64,000 bases of DNA from Fictibacillus nanhaiensis. Its GTDB lineage: Bacteria; Bacillota; Bacilli; Bacillales; Fictibacillaceae. The notes under the pieces are model-generated. The model made no database searches and was not told the origin of the DNA. It saw only the letters and a program-made list of their open reading frames with translations. Location of the stretch: the NCBI GenBank assembly GCA_017052515.1, contig JAFHKR010000039.1, positions 1,860,001 through 1,924,000 on the forward strand, written 5' to 3'. Positions 1 through 7,986 of this stretch are shown piece after piece; position 1 is the first letter of the stretch, and every line of letters starts with the position of its first letter. A program made the translations under genes and the position numbers.

Positions 1-978
1 ATTTACTTTGTGTGTCGTTCCAGCAGCTGAAACAACGTTTTCTTCCATCATCGTGCTACCAAAATCGTTGCAGCCGTAGTGAAGAGATTTTTTACCTACT
101 TCAGGTCCCATCGTAACCCAAGATGACTGGAAGTTAGGTATGTTATCTAAGAAGATTCGAGAGATCGCAACATTCTTCAGATATTCTCTCGGAGTTGTCT
201 TTTCAGCCTTCATGTTCGTGTTATCCGGTTGGAACGTCCAAGAGATGAAAGCTAAGAAACAATCTGTCTCGTCTTGTGCATCACGAACACGCTGTAGATG
301 AAGTGCGCGTTCTTCGAATGTTTCACCAAATCCAATAACCATCGTAGCAGTAGAATGCAGTCCAACTTTTTTAGCTGTTTTCATACAGTCGATCCACTCT
401 GTCCAAGAGCCTTTAAGCCTGCTGATCTTCTTACGGGTGCGGTCATCTAAAATTTCTGCTCCGCCTCCTGGAAGAGAATCAAGCCCGGCTGCTTTCAGTT
501 CACGGAGCACTTCCTCTAGTGATAGACCAGACACTTCAACCATCTTCCATACTTCTGCTGGAGAAAAGGAATGCATCGTGATATCAAAGCGCTTTTTGAT
601 CTCTCTTAACAAGTCCGTATAGTAGCTGAATGGCAAGTTAGGATTTGTTCCACCTTGCATAAGAATTTCTGTACCACCTACATCAACGGTCTCTTGTATC
701 TTTTGAAAGATTACTTCATCATCCAACACATAACCTTCACTGCTTCCTGGCGCTCTATAGAACGCGCAGAATCTGCAATATGTATCACAAAAATTTGTAT
801 AGTTTACGTTACGGCCAATTACGAATGTGGTAATCGGTTCAGGATGCCACCTTTTCATAATAATATCCGCAACTTCTCCCATGCGTTCTACTTCATCACT
901 TTCATAAAGTTTAACGGCATCTTCTACCGATAAACGTTCACCTTCTAAAGCTTTTTGTAAAATAGATTCTATACTCAT
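1..978 (-). CDS. mqnC: Cyclic dehypoxanthinyl futalosine synthase MqnC (3' partial)
   Basis: Radical SAM enzyme of the futalosine route to menaquinone; it cyclises dehypoxanthinyl futalosine. The reverse-strand frame is open for 326 codons and runs off the left edge, so about the last 10% is missing. Seen: a CxxxCxxC cluster motif (CDTYCRFC) near residue 60, then GGTNP, LPGGGAEIL, SWTFQPDNTN, SSWVTMGPEVG and MMEENVVSAAG, all typical of MqnC rather than MqnE or CofH. ATG at 976-978 has GGAGG 6 bases upstream. It follows the dnaI terminator, so it is probably a separate transcript. B. subtilis uses the classical Men pathway, so this gene separates the organism from that species. Whether the other futalosine genes exist lies outside the window. 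Confidence 0.93.
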   Translation of the reverse strand, partial: MSIESILQKALEGERLSVEDAVKLYESDEVERMGEVADIIMKRWHPEPITTFVIGRNVNYTNFCDTYCRFCAFYRAPGSSEGYVLDDEVIFQKIQETVDVGGTEILMQGGTNPNLPFSYYTDLLREIKKRFDITMHSFSPAEVWKMVEVSGLSLEEVLRELKAAGLDSLPGGGAEILDDRTRKKISRLKGSWTEWIDCMKTAKKVGLHSTATMVIGFGETFEERALHLQRVRDAQDETDCFLAFISWTFQPDNTNMKAEKTTPREYLKNVAISRIFLDNIPNFQSSWVTMGPEVGKKSLHYGCNDFGSTMMEENVVSAAGTTHKVN

Positions 979-1065
979 CGGTAACCTCCGAATACAATGT
1001 CTTAAGATCTTGTCTGTTCTTATCCTATCATATTTTAGTTGAAGAGACAGCTTTGTGTTTTCAAG

Positions 1066-1094
1066 AAAAAAGCTCCTGCCCTTTAAAAGAGCAG
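1066..1094 (-). terminator. Terminator of the dnaB-dnaI transcript
   Basis: On the minus strand an 8-bp stem (CTGCTCTT/AAGGGCAG, loop TTA) is followed by GAGCTTTTTTC. It starts 9 bases after the dnaI stop codon. Confidence 0.7.
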
Positions 1095-1102
1095 AAACTA
1101 TA

Positions 1103-2047
1103 TTAATAATCTTCTCTGAAATTTTTATTTCCGCCCATAAAGATAGGAGTACTTAAGTGTTTGATCCGCTCCATGATTCTAAGAGCTTTCAGTTCATCAA
1201 GTCCACCTTTTTGAGAATACGATAGATGCTGCTGCAGCATATCATAATCACAATTGGATGTGTAGAGAGTAGGCAGTTTTTCCATCATTCGATATTGAAG
1301 AATAACGCCAATAATTTCATCTCTGACCCAGTTCGTCATATTCTCAGCACCAAGGTCATCAAGCATCAATACGGGCACAGTCTTTAACAGTTCCATCTTC
1401 GAATCAAATGTACCGTCTGAAAGTGAAGATTTCATTTCACGAAGAAACTCCGGTGTATGAATGATCAGAGAGTGTACACCTTTCTCGGCTAAACCATTTG
1501 CGATCGCACCTAGAAGATACGTTTTACCAACGCCAAACTTTCCGTAGAAGTAGATCCCTTTTGCTTGATGACCCGAACCTGCCATCTGGACAAATTCATA
1601 AGCCTTCGAGATCGCATTACGTCTTGTTTCATCAATACTATGCTTGTACAAACGATCAAATCTCGCTTCGAGGATCTCTTTTGGTATAAAGTAACTCTTA
1701 ATCAATGAAGTCATGGATTTCTTTTGTTCATCGATGACTTTTAGTTCACATGGTTTGTATCTTAGTTCTACTGTCTGTCTCACTTTCGTTAGTTCAGAAC
1801 GATACCCTTGCATGAGGTTGGGACAATTCTCTAAACCCGGACAATTGCGGCAAGCATGCTGTTCGTTCTTAAAGGTGTAAAAACTGGACAATAATTTTTC
1901 CGCATGGACATCTGATATGTCAGGGTTCTCTCTCAGAAAACGCATGACCCCTGGGTCTGTAAGTACTTGTTGCTTCATTTGCTCAAATCTTTCTTGAAAC
2001 TTATCAAACCCCGGCATATTTTTAACAGATTCCTGTATGGATTCCAT
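1103..2047 (-). CDS. dnaI: Primosomal protein DnaI (helicase loader)
   Basis: AAA+ ATPase that loads the replicative helicase (DnaC in Bacillus) with DnaB and DnaD during initiation and restart. The 314-residue product has an N-terminal domain with a zinc-binding cluster CRNCPGLENC near residues 66-75, Walker A GKFGVGKTYLLG near 170, Walker B VLMLDDLGAE near 230, and a C-terminal AAA+ half. Length matches the family (about 311). The ATG at 2047 has AAAGGGGGG upstream. It lies 14 bp after dnaB, so the two are cotranscribed, the usual Bacillus arrangement. Confidence 0.97.
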   Translation of the reverse strand: MESIQESVKNMPGFDKFQERFEQMKQQVLTDPGVMRFLRENPDISDVHAEKLLSSFYTFKNEQHACRNCPGLENCPNLMQGYRSELTKVRQTVELRYKPCELKVIDEQKKSMTSLIKSYFIPKEILEARFDRLYKHSIDETRRNAISKAYEFVQMAGSGHQAKGIYFYGKFGVGKTYLLGAIANGLAEKGVHSLIIHTPEFLREMKSSLSDGTFDSKMELLKTVPVLMLDDLGAENMTNWVRDEIIGVILQYRMMEKLPTLYTSNCDYDMLQQHLSYSQKGGLDELKALRIMERIKHLSTPIFMGGNKNFREDY

Positions 2048-2061
2048 ATTATTTCCCCCCT

Positions 2062-3450
2062 TTATTTCGAACTATTCAACAAACTCTCAAGCCATTTACG
2101 GTTCTCATCCTCTGTAGCATCAGTGCTTGAATCATCAGTCTGACTCGTAGACACCTTATCCTGTTTCAGCCAGTCAGGAACCGTTACGTTACTCTTTTTA
2201 TTTCCTTTATTATAAGAACCCGAATTGACCTTTTTATCTTGCCATTCTTTATATTTTCTTTTTTCATCGCGTGCTAAGGTCATTGCCTCTATTACCGTTT
2301 GTGCTTTTTTGCGAGCCCAATGTGAGGCAATTCGTTCGATCAACCCTTTTGCTAGCTTCATATCATTCTCAGATAGTACGTAATCTAAAAGAACATTCGT
2401 AACGCCTGGCGTTAGATTCTGATCGATCATACAATAGGCAACGAGTTTTAAATCTACTTCTGAAGGAGTGGTACCTGAGTAATCTTCTAACAAACGATAA
2501 GGTGACACTTCTTCAAAATATTTGATAAGTTCTTCTTCTTTTGATTGAGGCTGCATGCCATGAAGAGCCTTTAATGGAACTGGCTGCGTTTTTAAAGATA
2601 GAACCGGCAGACCTTCTTCATGTTCGAAGCGATACCATTTCTGAATTTCTTTCCTTAAGTTCTCTGCAGAAATTTCGCCCGTCGAGTAATATACGTTCTG
2701 AATCTGCTTGCTCATATCCATCGGTTGTAACTGATAAATATATGCCAACTTATAGATGGCTTCCTTTAATTTTGGAGTGATTACCTCTTTAGGCACGATA
2801 AAAGATGAGATCTGATTCACCATCGCTTCAAAATCAAAGGTAGACTCACTTAGTACAACTTTCCCATGAATGCCTTTTTCATGTAAAGAGACATCTTTTG
2901 GAAGAACGTTTTCGTTAATTTCTGCATAACTCTTTGAGGACATTTCAGAAGGGTGCAAAGAAGTAAACACATCACTGAATGAAGCGGTCACATCTTTATA
3001 ATCCGACACATCCGTTTGAGCGATATAAAAGGACTCTCTTACTTCATTAAATTTTGCTTTTCCTAAACGATTAAAGAGATATATGCTTAAAAAGCCATCT
3101 GTAAAAAAAGCATTTGGCGAAAGTGGGAGCTGAAGCTCATAAATGTACTCCCTGGAACTATCGCCGTCTTTCTTGAACGTCTTCAAGAGACCAATCGCTT
3201 CTAGTTTCTTTCTTCCCGATAAAATATCTTTTAACGAGAACTGAGTTACGTTCATGAGGTGCTGATGTTTTTGTGTCTGCCGATCCATATTTACTTCGCA
3301 CCATAATGTCATGTATAAACTATGTGCAAATGCGCCAACCAACGGCTGATATAGCATGGTAAGAACTTTATGATCGATTTCATGCAACATACCCTTGCAC
3401 TGGACGGAATACGTATCAACGGGCACAACTTCCTGAAAATGTACCGTCAT
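2062..3450 (-). CDS. dnaB: Replication initiation and membrane attachment protein DnaB
   Basis: Firmicute DnaB (not the helicase) works with DnaD and DnaI to load helicase at oriC and at stalled forks. Of the 462 residues, the N-terminal winged-helix region begins MTVHFQEVVPVDTY, aligning with the start of the B. subtilis protein. A DnaD-like domain lies in the C-terminal half, with KWYRFEHEEGLP near 270 and YFEEVSPYRLLEDYSG near 315. The tail from about 410 is charged and low-complexity. I chose the ATG at 3450 because AAAAAAGG sits 8-9 bases upstream; an in-frame GTG at 3459 is also open. It is separated from nrdR by a terminator-like hairpin, so it may have its own promoter or rely on read-through. 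Confidence 0.95.
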   Translation of the reverse strand: MTVHFQEVVPVDTYSVQCKGMLHEIDHKVLTMLYQPLVGAFAHSLYMTLWCEVNMDRQTQKHQHLMNVTQFSLKDILSGRKKLEAIGLLKTFKKDGDSSREYIYELQLPLSPNAFFTDGFLSIYLFNRLGKAKFNEVRESFYIAQTDVSDYKDVTASFSDVFTSLHPSEMSSKSYAEINENVLPKDVSLHEKGIHGKVVLSESTFDFEAMVNQISSFIVPKEVITPKLKEAIYKLAYIYQLQPMDMSKQIQNVYYSTGEISAENLRKEIQKWYRFEHEEGLPVLSLKTQPVPLKALHGMQPQSKEEELIKYFEEVSPYRLLEDYSGTTPSEVDLKLVAYCMIDQNLTPGVTNVLLDYVLSENDMKLAKGLIERIASHWARKKAQTVIEAMTLARDEKRKYKEWQDKKVNSGSYNKGNKKSNVTVPDWLKQDKVSTSQTDDSSTDATEDENRKWLESLLNSSK

Positions 3451-3575
3451 CGTTTTCACCCTTTTTTAAAAAGTCTTTAAAGTAAGCTGGCCGACGGATG
3501 TTAGTATCGTCAGCCAGAGTAGTTTGTTCATTATTTTAGCCGTTTTCTAACAAAGTAGAATTCGGTTTGATAGTG

Positions 3576-3620
3576 GAATAAAAAGAGCGTTACAGCAGTC
3601 TAAGATACGCTTTAACGCTC
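3576..3620 (-). terminator. Hairpin overlapping the nrdR stop codon
   Basis: Minus-strand GAGCGTTA ... TAACGCTC (8-bp stem, 20-nt loop) is followed by TTTTTATT. The left arm contains the last nrdR codons and its TAA. Probable terminator or attenuator between nrdR and dnaB. Confidence 0.6.
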
Positions 3621-4073
3621 CTCCTTGTTAATTAGTTCTTTCAATTCCTGTATAAAAACATTGATATCCTTAAATTGACGGTATACAGAGGCAAATCTTA
3701 CATAAGCAACCTCATCCGTTTTAGACAGATGTTCCATCACCTGTTCACCAACGGCTGTACTTGAAACTTCAGATGCACCTGAGTTTCTCAATTCTTTTTC
3801 AATGCTGTCTACTATATTTTCAAGCGTTTCCAAGGGGACTGGCCTTTTTTCACAAGCTTTAATAAGCCCTCTAAGGATCTTTTCACGGCTGAACTCTTCT
3901 CGTTCCCCGCCCTTTTTAACAATGATAAGCGGTGTTTGTTCTACCGTTTCAAATGTAGTAAATCTATAGCTGCAAGATTCACATTCCCTTCTGCGGCGAA
4001 TGGATCTTCCGCTATGTACAGGTCTTGAATCAAGCACTTTTGTTCCGTTGTGCTGGCAAGTAGGACACCTCAT
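3612..4073 (-). CDS. nrdR: Transcriptional repressor NrdR
   Basis: Zinc-ribbon/ATP-cone repressor of ribonucleotide reductase genes; it senses dATP/ATP. The 153-residue product starts MRCPTC with paired zinc ligands (CPTC at 3-6, CESC near 31-34), a basic RRRR stretch, then the ATP-cone with [20 protein letters not shown] start at the ATG 4071-4073, preceded by GGGG at 8 bases. An upstream in-frame TTG at 4088 would add five residues foreign to the family. The stop codon sits inside a hairpin. It lies upstream of dnaB-dnaI, as in B. subtilis. Confidence 0.97.
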   Translation of the reverse strand: MRCPTCQHNGTKVLDSRPVHSGRSIRRRRECESCSYRFTTFETVEQTPLIIVKKGGEREEFSREKILRGLIKACEKRPVPLETLENIVDSIEKELRNSGASEVSSTAVGEQVMEHLSKTDEVAYVRFASVYRQFKDINVFIQELKELINKEER

Positions 4074-4145
4074 TGTAATCATCCCCAAAAAATTTTCTAT
4101 TCTCTATCTATCTTAAAGAAAAGGGAGGAATGTGACAAGCTATTC

Positions 4146-4541
4146 CTACAATTTTTCAGCCATTGACGTCCCAACAAACGTTAGTTTTCCTTTTAAGATC
4201 TCATAAATGTTAACGATTAGTCTTTGGTTGTTGCCAAAATTAAAAGGTAGAGCAGATTCTGTTGAAACGTTCAAATCTACAGCAGTTCGGTTCGCTTTAA
4301 CTGTTACTATACTAATAACGACAAACGCACTCTTAGGCTGTCTAACTTCAAACGTTACCTCTCCCCTTTCTTCTGAAAAACCGAGCTCATGAAAATTTGT
4401 GTCTTCATCTAGGATTTGTTTGATCACTTTCATAACTTCTGGTTTATTAGCTTTAAAATAATGGGTTCTAAGTCTTTCGTCCACATGCTGTTCACTCGTT
4501 TCCGCATGATTTTCCATGAGATTTTGAAGTTTTCTAAACAT
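4146..4541 (-). CDS. Conserved hypothetical cytosolic protein
   Basis: A 131-residue protein without signal peptide or membrane segment. ATG at 4541 has GGAGG 6 bases upstream; the in-frame TTG at 4559 lacks a site. The N-terminal part is polar and helical (about 1-45). The C-terminal half (VTFEVRQPKSAFVVISIVTV, then AVDLNVSTESALPFNFGNNQ) alternates hydrophobic residues and looks like a beta-rich fold. I do not recognise the family. It sits between speD and nrdR on the same strand; 72 bp separate it from nrdR with no obvious terminator, so the two may be cotranscribed. Function unknown. Confidence 0.8.
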   Translation of the reverse strand: MFRKLQNLMENHAETSEQHVDERLRTHYFKANKPEVMKVIKQILDEDTNFHELGFSEERGEVTFEVRQPKSAFVVISIVTVKANRTAVDLNVSTESALPFNFGNNQRLIVNIYEILKGKLTFVGTSMAEKL

Positions 4542-4637
4542 AGTAGTCCTCCAAAGCAATATAATTTGTACCCTATTATTCCCTATTATGAGTGAAATAA
4601 AAAGGCTGTTTTCCTAAACATTGTTGCTCTTGGAAGT

Positions 4638-4680
4638 GTTGATTTTCGTTCCAGGCTGCTCGCTTTCCACTCCAATCAAC
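4638..4680. repeat. Dispersed foldback repeat, copy A (internally deleted)
   Basis: The two ends of the repeat family are joined directly: GTTGATT plus the CGTTCCAGGCTGCTCGCTTTCC-type arm runs straight into ACTCCAATCAAC. About 85 bp of GC-rich centre found in the copies at 20415 and 52876 is missing. Flanks also match: GGCTGTTTTCCTAAACATTG at 4603-4622 parallels the outer flank of the copy at 59684. TTGTTGCT (4621-4628) and AGCAACAA (4705-4712) form an outer inverted repeat. It lies beyond the speD terminator. Confidence 0.75.
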
Positions 4681-4730
4681 TGTCAAAGGTGACAAGGAGT
4701 TAAAAGCAACAATCTTTTTAGAAAAGAGCG

Positions 4731-4761
4731 AATAAAAAAGAGGTGTGATTTCTCACACCTC
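4731..4761 (-). terminator. speD terminator
   Basis: Perfect 9-bp stem GAGGTGTGA/TCACACCTC with a GAAA loop, followed by TTTTTTATTC on the minus strand. Confidence 0.9.
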
Positions 4762-4780
4762 ACGTACATTCTGTTTTAAA

Positions 4781-5164
4781 TTATTGAGCAGTAACTTTTG
4801 ATTTGGCAACAGAAATTGGACCCATTCCACGAGGAACTTCCAAGTTTTCGCGCTTTTTAGCGCCAAGTGCCTCCGAAATGTAATCAGCAGCTACGTTAGG
4901 ATCGATTCGATCTCCACACGTATATACATCAATACTTGCATAACCATGCTCAGGAAAACTGTGAATAGTTAGATGAGATTCAGAGATAATAACAACTCCA
5001 CTTACACCGTGTGGAGCAAATTTATGAAAAGCAACCTCACGAATTTCTGCACCTGCTTTCAATGCAGCGTCAACGAATGTCTCTTCAATAAATTTCATGT
5101 CATTTAGTTTTTCAGAATCACAACCCCATAACTCAGCAATTACGTGTCTTCCCATTGTATCCAT
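4781..5164 (-). CDS. speD: S-adenosylmethionine decarboxylase proenzyme
   Basis: Makes decarboxylated SAM, the aminopropyl donor for spermidine. The proenzyme cleaves itself at the Glu-Ser bond in [14 protein letters not shown], turning the serine into the pyruvoyl cofactor. That motif, [11 protein letters not shown] and YTCGD are all present. The chosen start gives 127 residues ([15 protein letters not shown]), matching the B. subtilis length (126). GGGGG lies 9 bases upstream of this ATG and 3 bases from an ATG two codons earlier. The frame stays open up to a GTG at 5227, inside a structured leader. The gene has its own sigma-A promoter at 5312-5340. Confidence 0.96.
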   Translation of the reverse strand: MDTMGRHVIAELWGCDSEKLNDMKFIEETFVDAALKAGAEIREVAFHKFAPHGVSGVVIISESHLTIHSFPEHGYASIDVYTCGDRIDPNVAADYISEALGAKKRENLEVPRGMGPISVAKSKVTAQ

Positions 5165-5305
5165 TAGCATAGTCCCCCTTTTAAAAATAATCATGCCTTC
5201 AAGCATGCGGTATCGAACATCTACCACGGGGGCAAGTTAGTCCAAAGAGGTCCTAACCCTTTAAGTAGCATTCAATGCCTTTGTTTGCTTTATTTGAAGT
5301 TCACG
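5165..5305 (-). promoter_or_regulatory. Structured 5' leader of speD (candidate cis-regulator)
   Basis: The roughly 140-nt untranslated leader has, on the minus strand, GTTAG/CTAAC flanking a 12-nt loop, then CCCCC at 5228-5232, then CATGC-TTGAAG-GCATG, then the Shine-Dalgarno AAAAGGGGG. The CCCCC could pair with the GGGGG of the ribosome binding site, sequestering it, with the CATGC hairpin in between. I know no named Rfam family for it. Inference only. Confidence 0.45.
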
Positions 5306-5311
5306 AATCAT

Positions 5312-5340
5312 AGTATACTTCTTTTAAAATTTATTTGCAA
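5312..5340 (-). promoter_or_regulatory. Sigma-A promoter of speD
   Basis: Minus-strand TTGCAA (5335-5340), 17-bp spacer, TATACT (5312-5317). Transcription should start near 5305. Confidence 0.8.
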
Positions 5341-5425
5341 TAACTATGGGCAAATTTTTTTACATCAAATTTTTATTGTTTTTTAAGGATAAAGATCAAT
5401 CGAAATATACTGGTTCGTTGAAGCG

Positions 5426-5454
5426 AAAAAAAGAGCTGATGTGTAATCCAGCCC
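5426..5454 (-). terminator. gapB terminator
   Basis: Minus-strand GGGCTG/CAGCTC stem with a 10-nt loop followed by TTTTTTT, 30 bp past the gapB stop. Confidence 0.75.
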
Positions 5455-5484
5455 TTACTCATTTATCTATTTTTACTAACGTTT

Positions 5485-6525
5485 TTATGATACAGAAACA
5501 TTTTTTTCTTGTACTGGCATATTTAAAGCAACACTTACATGTTTCGCTAGATCTACTACTCTGCATGAATAACCCCATTCATTGTCGTACCAAGCAAGGA
5601 CCTTCACTTTGTTTCCGTCCATTACCATCGTAGATAAGCCATCTACGATTGAAGAATTTTCATTTCCGTTATAATCAATCGAAACGAGTGGAAGATCGCT
5701 GTAACCTAAGATCCCACGCATCGAACCTTCAGAAGCAGATTGGAAAGCGTGATTCACTTGGTCTTTCGATACAGGAGTCTTCAATTCCACAACAACATCC
5801 ACCAAAGAAACATTAGGTGTTGGAACACGGAGTGCCATACCATTCAATTTACCTTCTAAGTGAGGCAAGACTTTTGAAATGGCTTTTGCAGCACCTGTAG
5901 AGGTTGGAATGATTGATGTTCCACATGCACGTGCACGTCTTAAGTCTTTGTGAGGATTATCAATATTCTTTTGATCGTTCGTATAAGCATGTACAGTTGT
6001 CATCATGCCAGATTGTACCCCGAACTGATCATCTAGCACTTTAATCACAGGTGCTAAACAGTTGGTTGTGCACGATGCATTAGAAATAATATGATGTTTA
6101 GATGAAATGTAATCGCTATCATTTACTCCCATAACAATTGTAATGTCTTCGTCTTTCCCTGGAGCAGTGATAATTACTTTCTTAGCACCCGCTTCGATAT
6201 GAAGACCAGCAGATTCTTGTGAAACAAATTTCCCCGTTGCTTCTATAACAATATCAACGCCTAACGTTCCCCAAGGTAATTCACGAGGATCGCGAGAGTT
6301 AACTAATTGGACTTTTTTTCCATTAACAAAAAGGGCATCTTCTCCAGCAACAACATCTCCAGAATACGTTCCATGTATAGAATCGTACTTAACCATATGA
6401 GCAAGAGTTTCAGCTGGATAGCTGGCATTAACAGCTACAACCTCAAATTCATCGTTCTCCATCATTTTGCGGAAGACCATTCTTCCGATTCTCCCCAAGC
6501 CATTAATTGCAATTTTTGCTTTCAT
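5485..6525 (-). CDS. gapB: Glyceraldehyde-3-phosphate dehydrogenase, gluconeogenic GapB type
   Basis: NAD(P)-dependent GAPDH that in Bacillus runs in the gluconeogenic direction. The 346-residue product has an N-terminal Rossmann fold (AINGLGRIGRMVFRK), the catalytic cysteine in SNASCTTNCLAP near 155, HAYTNDQ, and WYDNEWGYSCRV near the C-terminus. Sequence is close to B. subtilis GapB (340 residues) throughout. ATG at 6525 with AAGGAG. A CcpN-type operator covers its -10 region, which agrees with repression during glycolytic growth. It lies between coaE and speD, the usual Bacillus position. Confidence 0.96.
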   Translation of the reverse strand: MKAKIAINGLGRIGRMVFRKMMENDEFEVVAVNASYPAETLAHMVKYDSIHGTYSGDVVAGEDALFVNGKKVQLVNSRDPRELPWGTLGVDIVIEATGKFVSQESAGLHIEAGAKKVIITAPGKDEDITIVMGVNDSDYISSKHHIISNASCTTNCLAPVIKVLDDQFGVQSGMMTTVHAYTNDQKNIDNPHKDLRRARACGTSIIPTSTGAAKAISKVLPHLEGKLNGMALRVPTPNVSLVDVVVELKTPVSKDQVNHAFQSASEGSMRGILGYSDLPLVSIDYNGNENSSIVDGLSTMVMDGNKVKVLAWYDNEWGYSCRVVDLAKHVSVALNMPVQEKNVSVS

Positions 6526-6576
6526 GAAGCTGCTCCTTCCAATGTGTTATACTCTAACTTGTATCTATCTATAATT

Positions 6577-6587
6577 AGTATATCATA
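6577..6587 (-). promoter_or_regulatory. CcpN-type operator over the gapB -10
   Basis: Minus-strand TATGATATACT fits the CcpN consensus TRTGHYATAYW (recalled from the B. subtilis literature) at every position and contains the probable -10 TATACT. The -35 is poorly defined. CcpN itself is not in the window. Confidence 0.6.
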
Positions 6588-6642
6588 TTGACACTTGAAA
6601 AGAACATACTTTTATTTGAATTAGGCTAAAAAAGGGCTTATA

Positions 6643-6680
6643 TACAAAAAAAACAGACCTGAAAAGAAAATCAGGTCTGT
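6643..6680 (-). terminator. coaE terminator, overlapping the stop codon
   Basis: ACAGACCTGA/TCAGGTCTGT 10-bp stem with an 8-nt loop and U-runs on both sides. On the minus strand TTTTTTTTGTATA follows. The coaE TGA (6671-6673) is inside the first arm. Confidence 0.85.
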
Positions 6681-7267
6681 TTTTTTGTTTGTTTAAGTAA
6701 TAAAAGAACATCATTTTCTAATTCTGACAGAGAACCATTATTCATGATAACAACATCTGCCAGTTCCTTTTTCTCAGTGATCGGCATCTGCGAGTGAATT
6801 CTAGACAATGCTTGCTTTTCTGAAAACTGATCACGTTTGATCAATCGTTGAAGCTGCACTTCTGGTGCAGCATAGACTAACCACGTTCGATCAACCATAT
6901 GTGTTAACTTACTCTCAAATAAAAGTGGTATATCCATCACCACTAAAGACTCACTAGAGCGTTGATAAGCATCTGCTTGCCGTCTCATTTCTTTTCTTAC
7001 AGCAGGATGAACAATCTCGTTCAACATCGTTCTTTTTTCTGAATCGTTGAAGATGATTTCTCCCAATCCTGCTCTGTTTATCGTCTTGTCATCATTTAAT
7101 ATTTGGTCGCCAAAACAGGCTACAATCTTCTCATACGCTTCTTTCTCTGGCATAACAACTTCTCTTGAAATAATATCGGCATCCACAACCGGAATTCCTT
7201 GACTCTTGATGATGTTACTGACTGTTGACTTTCCTGTAGCGATGCCTCCTGTTAATCCAATAATCAC
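6671..7267 (-). CDS. coaE: Dephospho-CoA kinase
   Basis: Last step of CoA synthesis: phosphorylates the 3'-hydroxyl of dephospho-CoA. The 198-residue protein has P-loop GLTGGIATGKST at 4-15, DADIISREV, the lid region LIKRDQFS and MDIPLLFE, all typical. The start is GTG at 7267 with GGAGG upstream. It is 16 bp from ytaF, and polA-mutM-ytaF-coaE matches the B. subtilis order. Confidence 0.97.
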   Translation of the reverse strand: MIIGLTGGIATGKSTVSNIIKSQGIPVVDADIISREVVMPEKEAYEKIVACFGDQILNDDKTINRAGLGEIIFNDSEKRTMLNEIVHPAVRKEMRRQADAYQRSSESLVVMDIPLLFESKLTHMVDRTWLVYAAPEVQLQRLIKRDQFSEKQALSRIHSQMPITEKKELADVVIMNNGSLSELENDVLLLLKQTKKQT

Positions 7268-7283
7268 AAGTTATCCTCCACGG

Positions 7284-7925
7284 TTACATTTTTAATAATC
7301 CCATTACGATCAGTAAAACTCCTGGCAGAACGGACAGACCCTTCATCCAGTTTGTTTTGTTGAAAAGATATAATCCTAGTATCATACCACCCCATAAGAA
7401 TAAAGCACTCATCAACGCAATGGTAATGGTTGTTAATGAAGGTGACAGGTCGATGAGTGCGGCGCCTATTCCTGCTCCAAATGCATCAAGCGATAATGCT
7501 ATTCCAAGCAATACGGCTTCTAAGCCCGTAATGGATCCAGACTTATCAATATCAGCCATAACTGGTTTCTTTAGAATGTGTATGACGATTCCTAACGATT
7601 TGATTTCAAATAGCACAATGTTCTTAGGTTCTTTTTCCAAGCACTCAACGTTCTCTTTCTCTGGTAAGAAAACCTGCCATAGAGAGTAGATTCCGATTCC
7701 TAGAAGAATCACGCCTCCCAATATTTCACCTGTCTTAGGTGAAATAAATTGTTCTAACGTAAATCCAAGCAACATCGAAAGTAAAAAGGTAACAGCTGAA
7801 CATATTGCGATGATGATAATGGAGCGAAAAGGAATTTTAATGGATTTCATTCCATACGTTAATCCGGCTCCAAAACTGTCCAGGCTGACGGCTAATGCCA
7901 ACAAAACAAAAGAGTAAGCCACCAT
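7284..7925 (-). CDS. ytaF: Sporulation membrane protein YtaF
   Basis: A 213-residue integral membrane protein with about six transmembrane segments in two related halves. Each half carries a similar motif: ALAVSLDSFGAGLTYGMK near 13-30 and GIALSLDAFGAGIGAALI near 140-157. This duplicated S-L-D-x-F-G-A-G pattern marks the MntP/YtaF family of putative manganese effluxers. ATG at 7925 with AAAGGAG. Annotated in B. subtilis as a sporulation protein; transport of a divalent metal is an inference from MntP. Confidence 0.9.
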   Translation of the reverse strand: MVAYSFVLLALAVSLDSFGAGLTYGMKSIKIPFRSIIIIAICSAVTFLLSMLLGFTLEQFISPKTGEILGGVILLGIGIYSLWQVFLPEKENVECLEKEPKNIVLFEIKSLGIVIHILKKPVMADIDKSGSITGLEAVLLGIALSLDAFGAGIGAALIDLSPSLTTITIALMSALFLWGGMILGLYLFNKTNWMKGLSVLPGVLLIVMGLLKM

Positions 7926-7986
7926 TGTTCCTGTACTCCTTTCAGTTAACGGTAAACGTAGTATATGAAAGGAGCACAGAAATGGT

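Noticed and set aside
5346-5633. Plus-strand open frame of 95 codons overlapping the gapB 3' end
   Set aside because: No ribosome binding site; it lies antisense to the gapB C-terminus and its terminator.
7357-7689. Plus-strand open frame of 110 codons
   Set aside because: Antisense shadow of ytaF, with no upstream translation signal.
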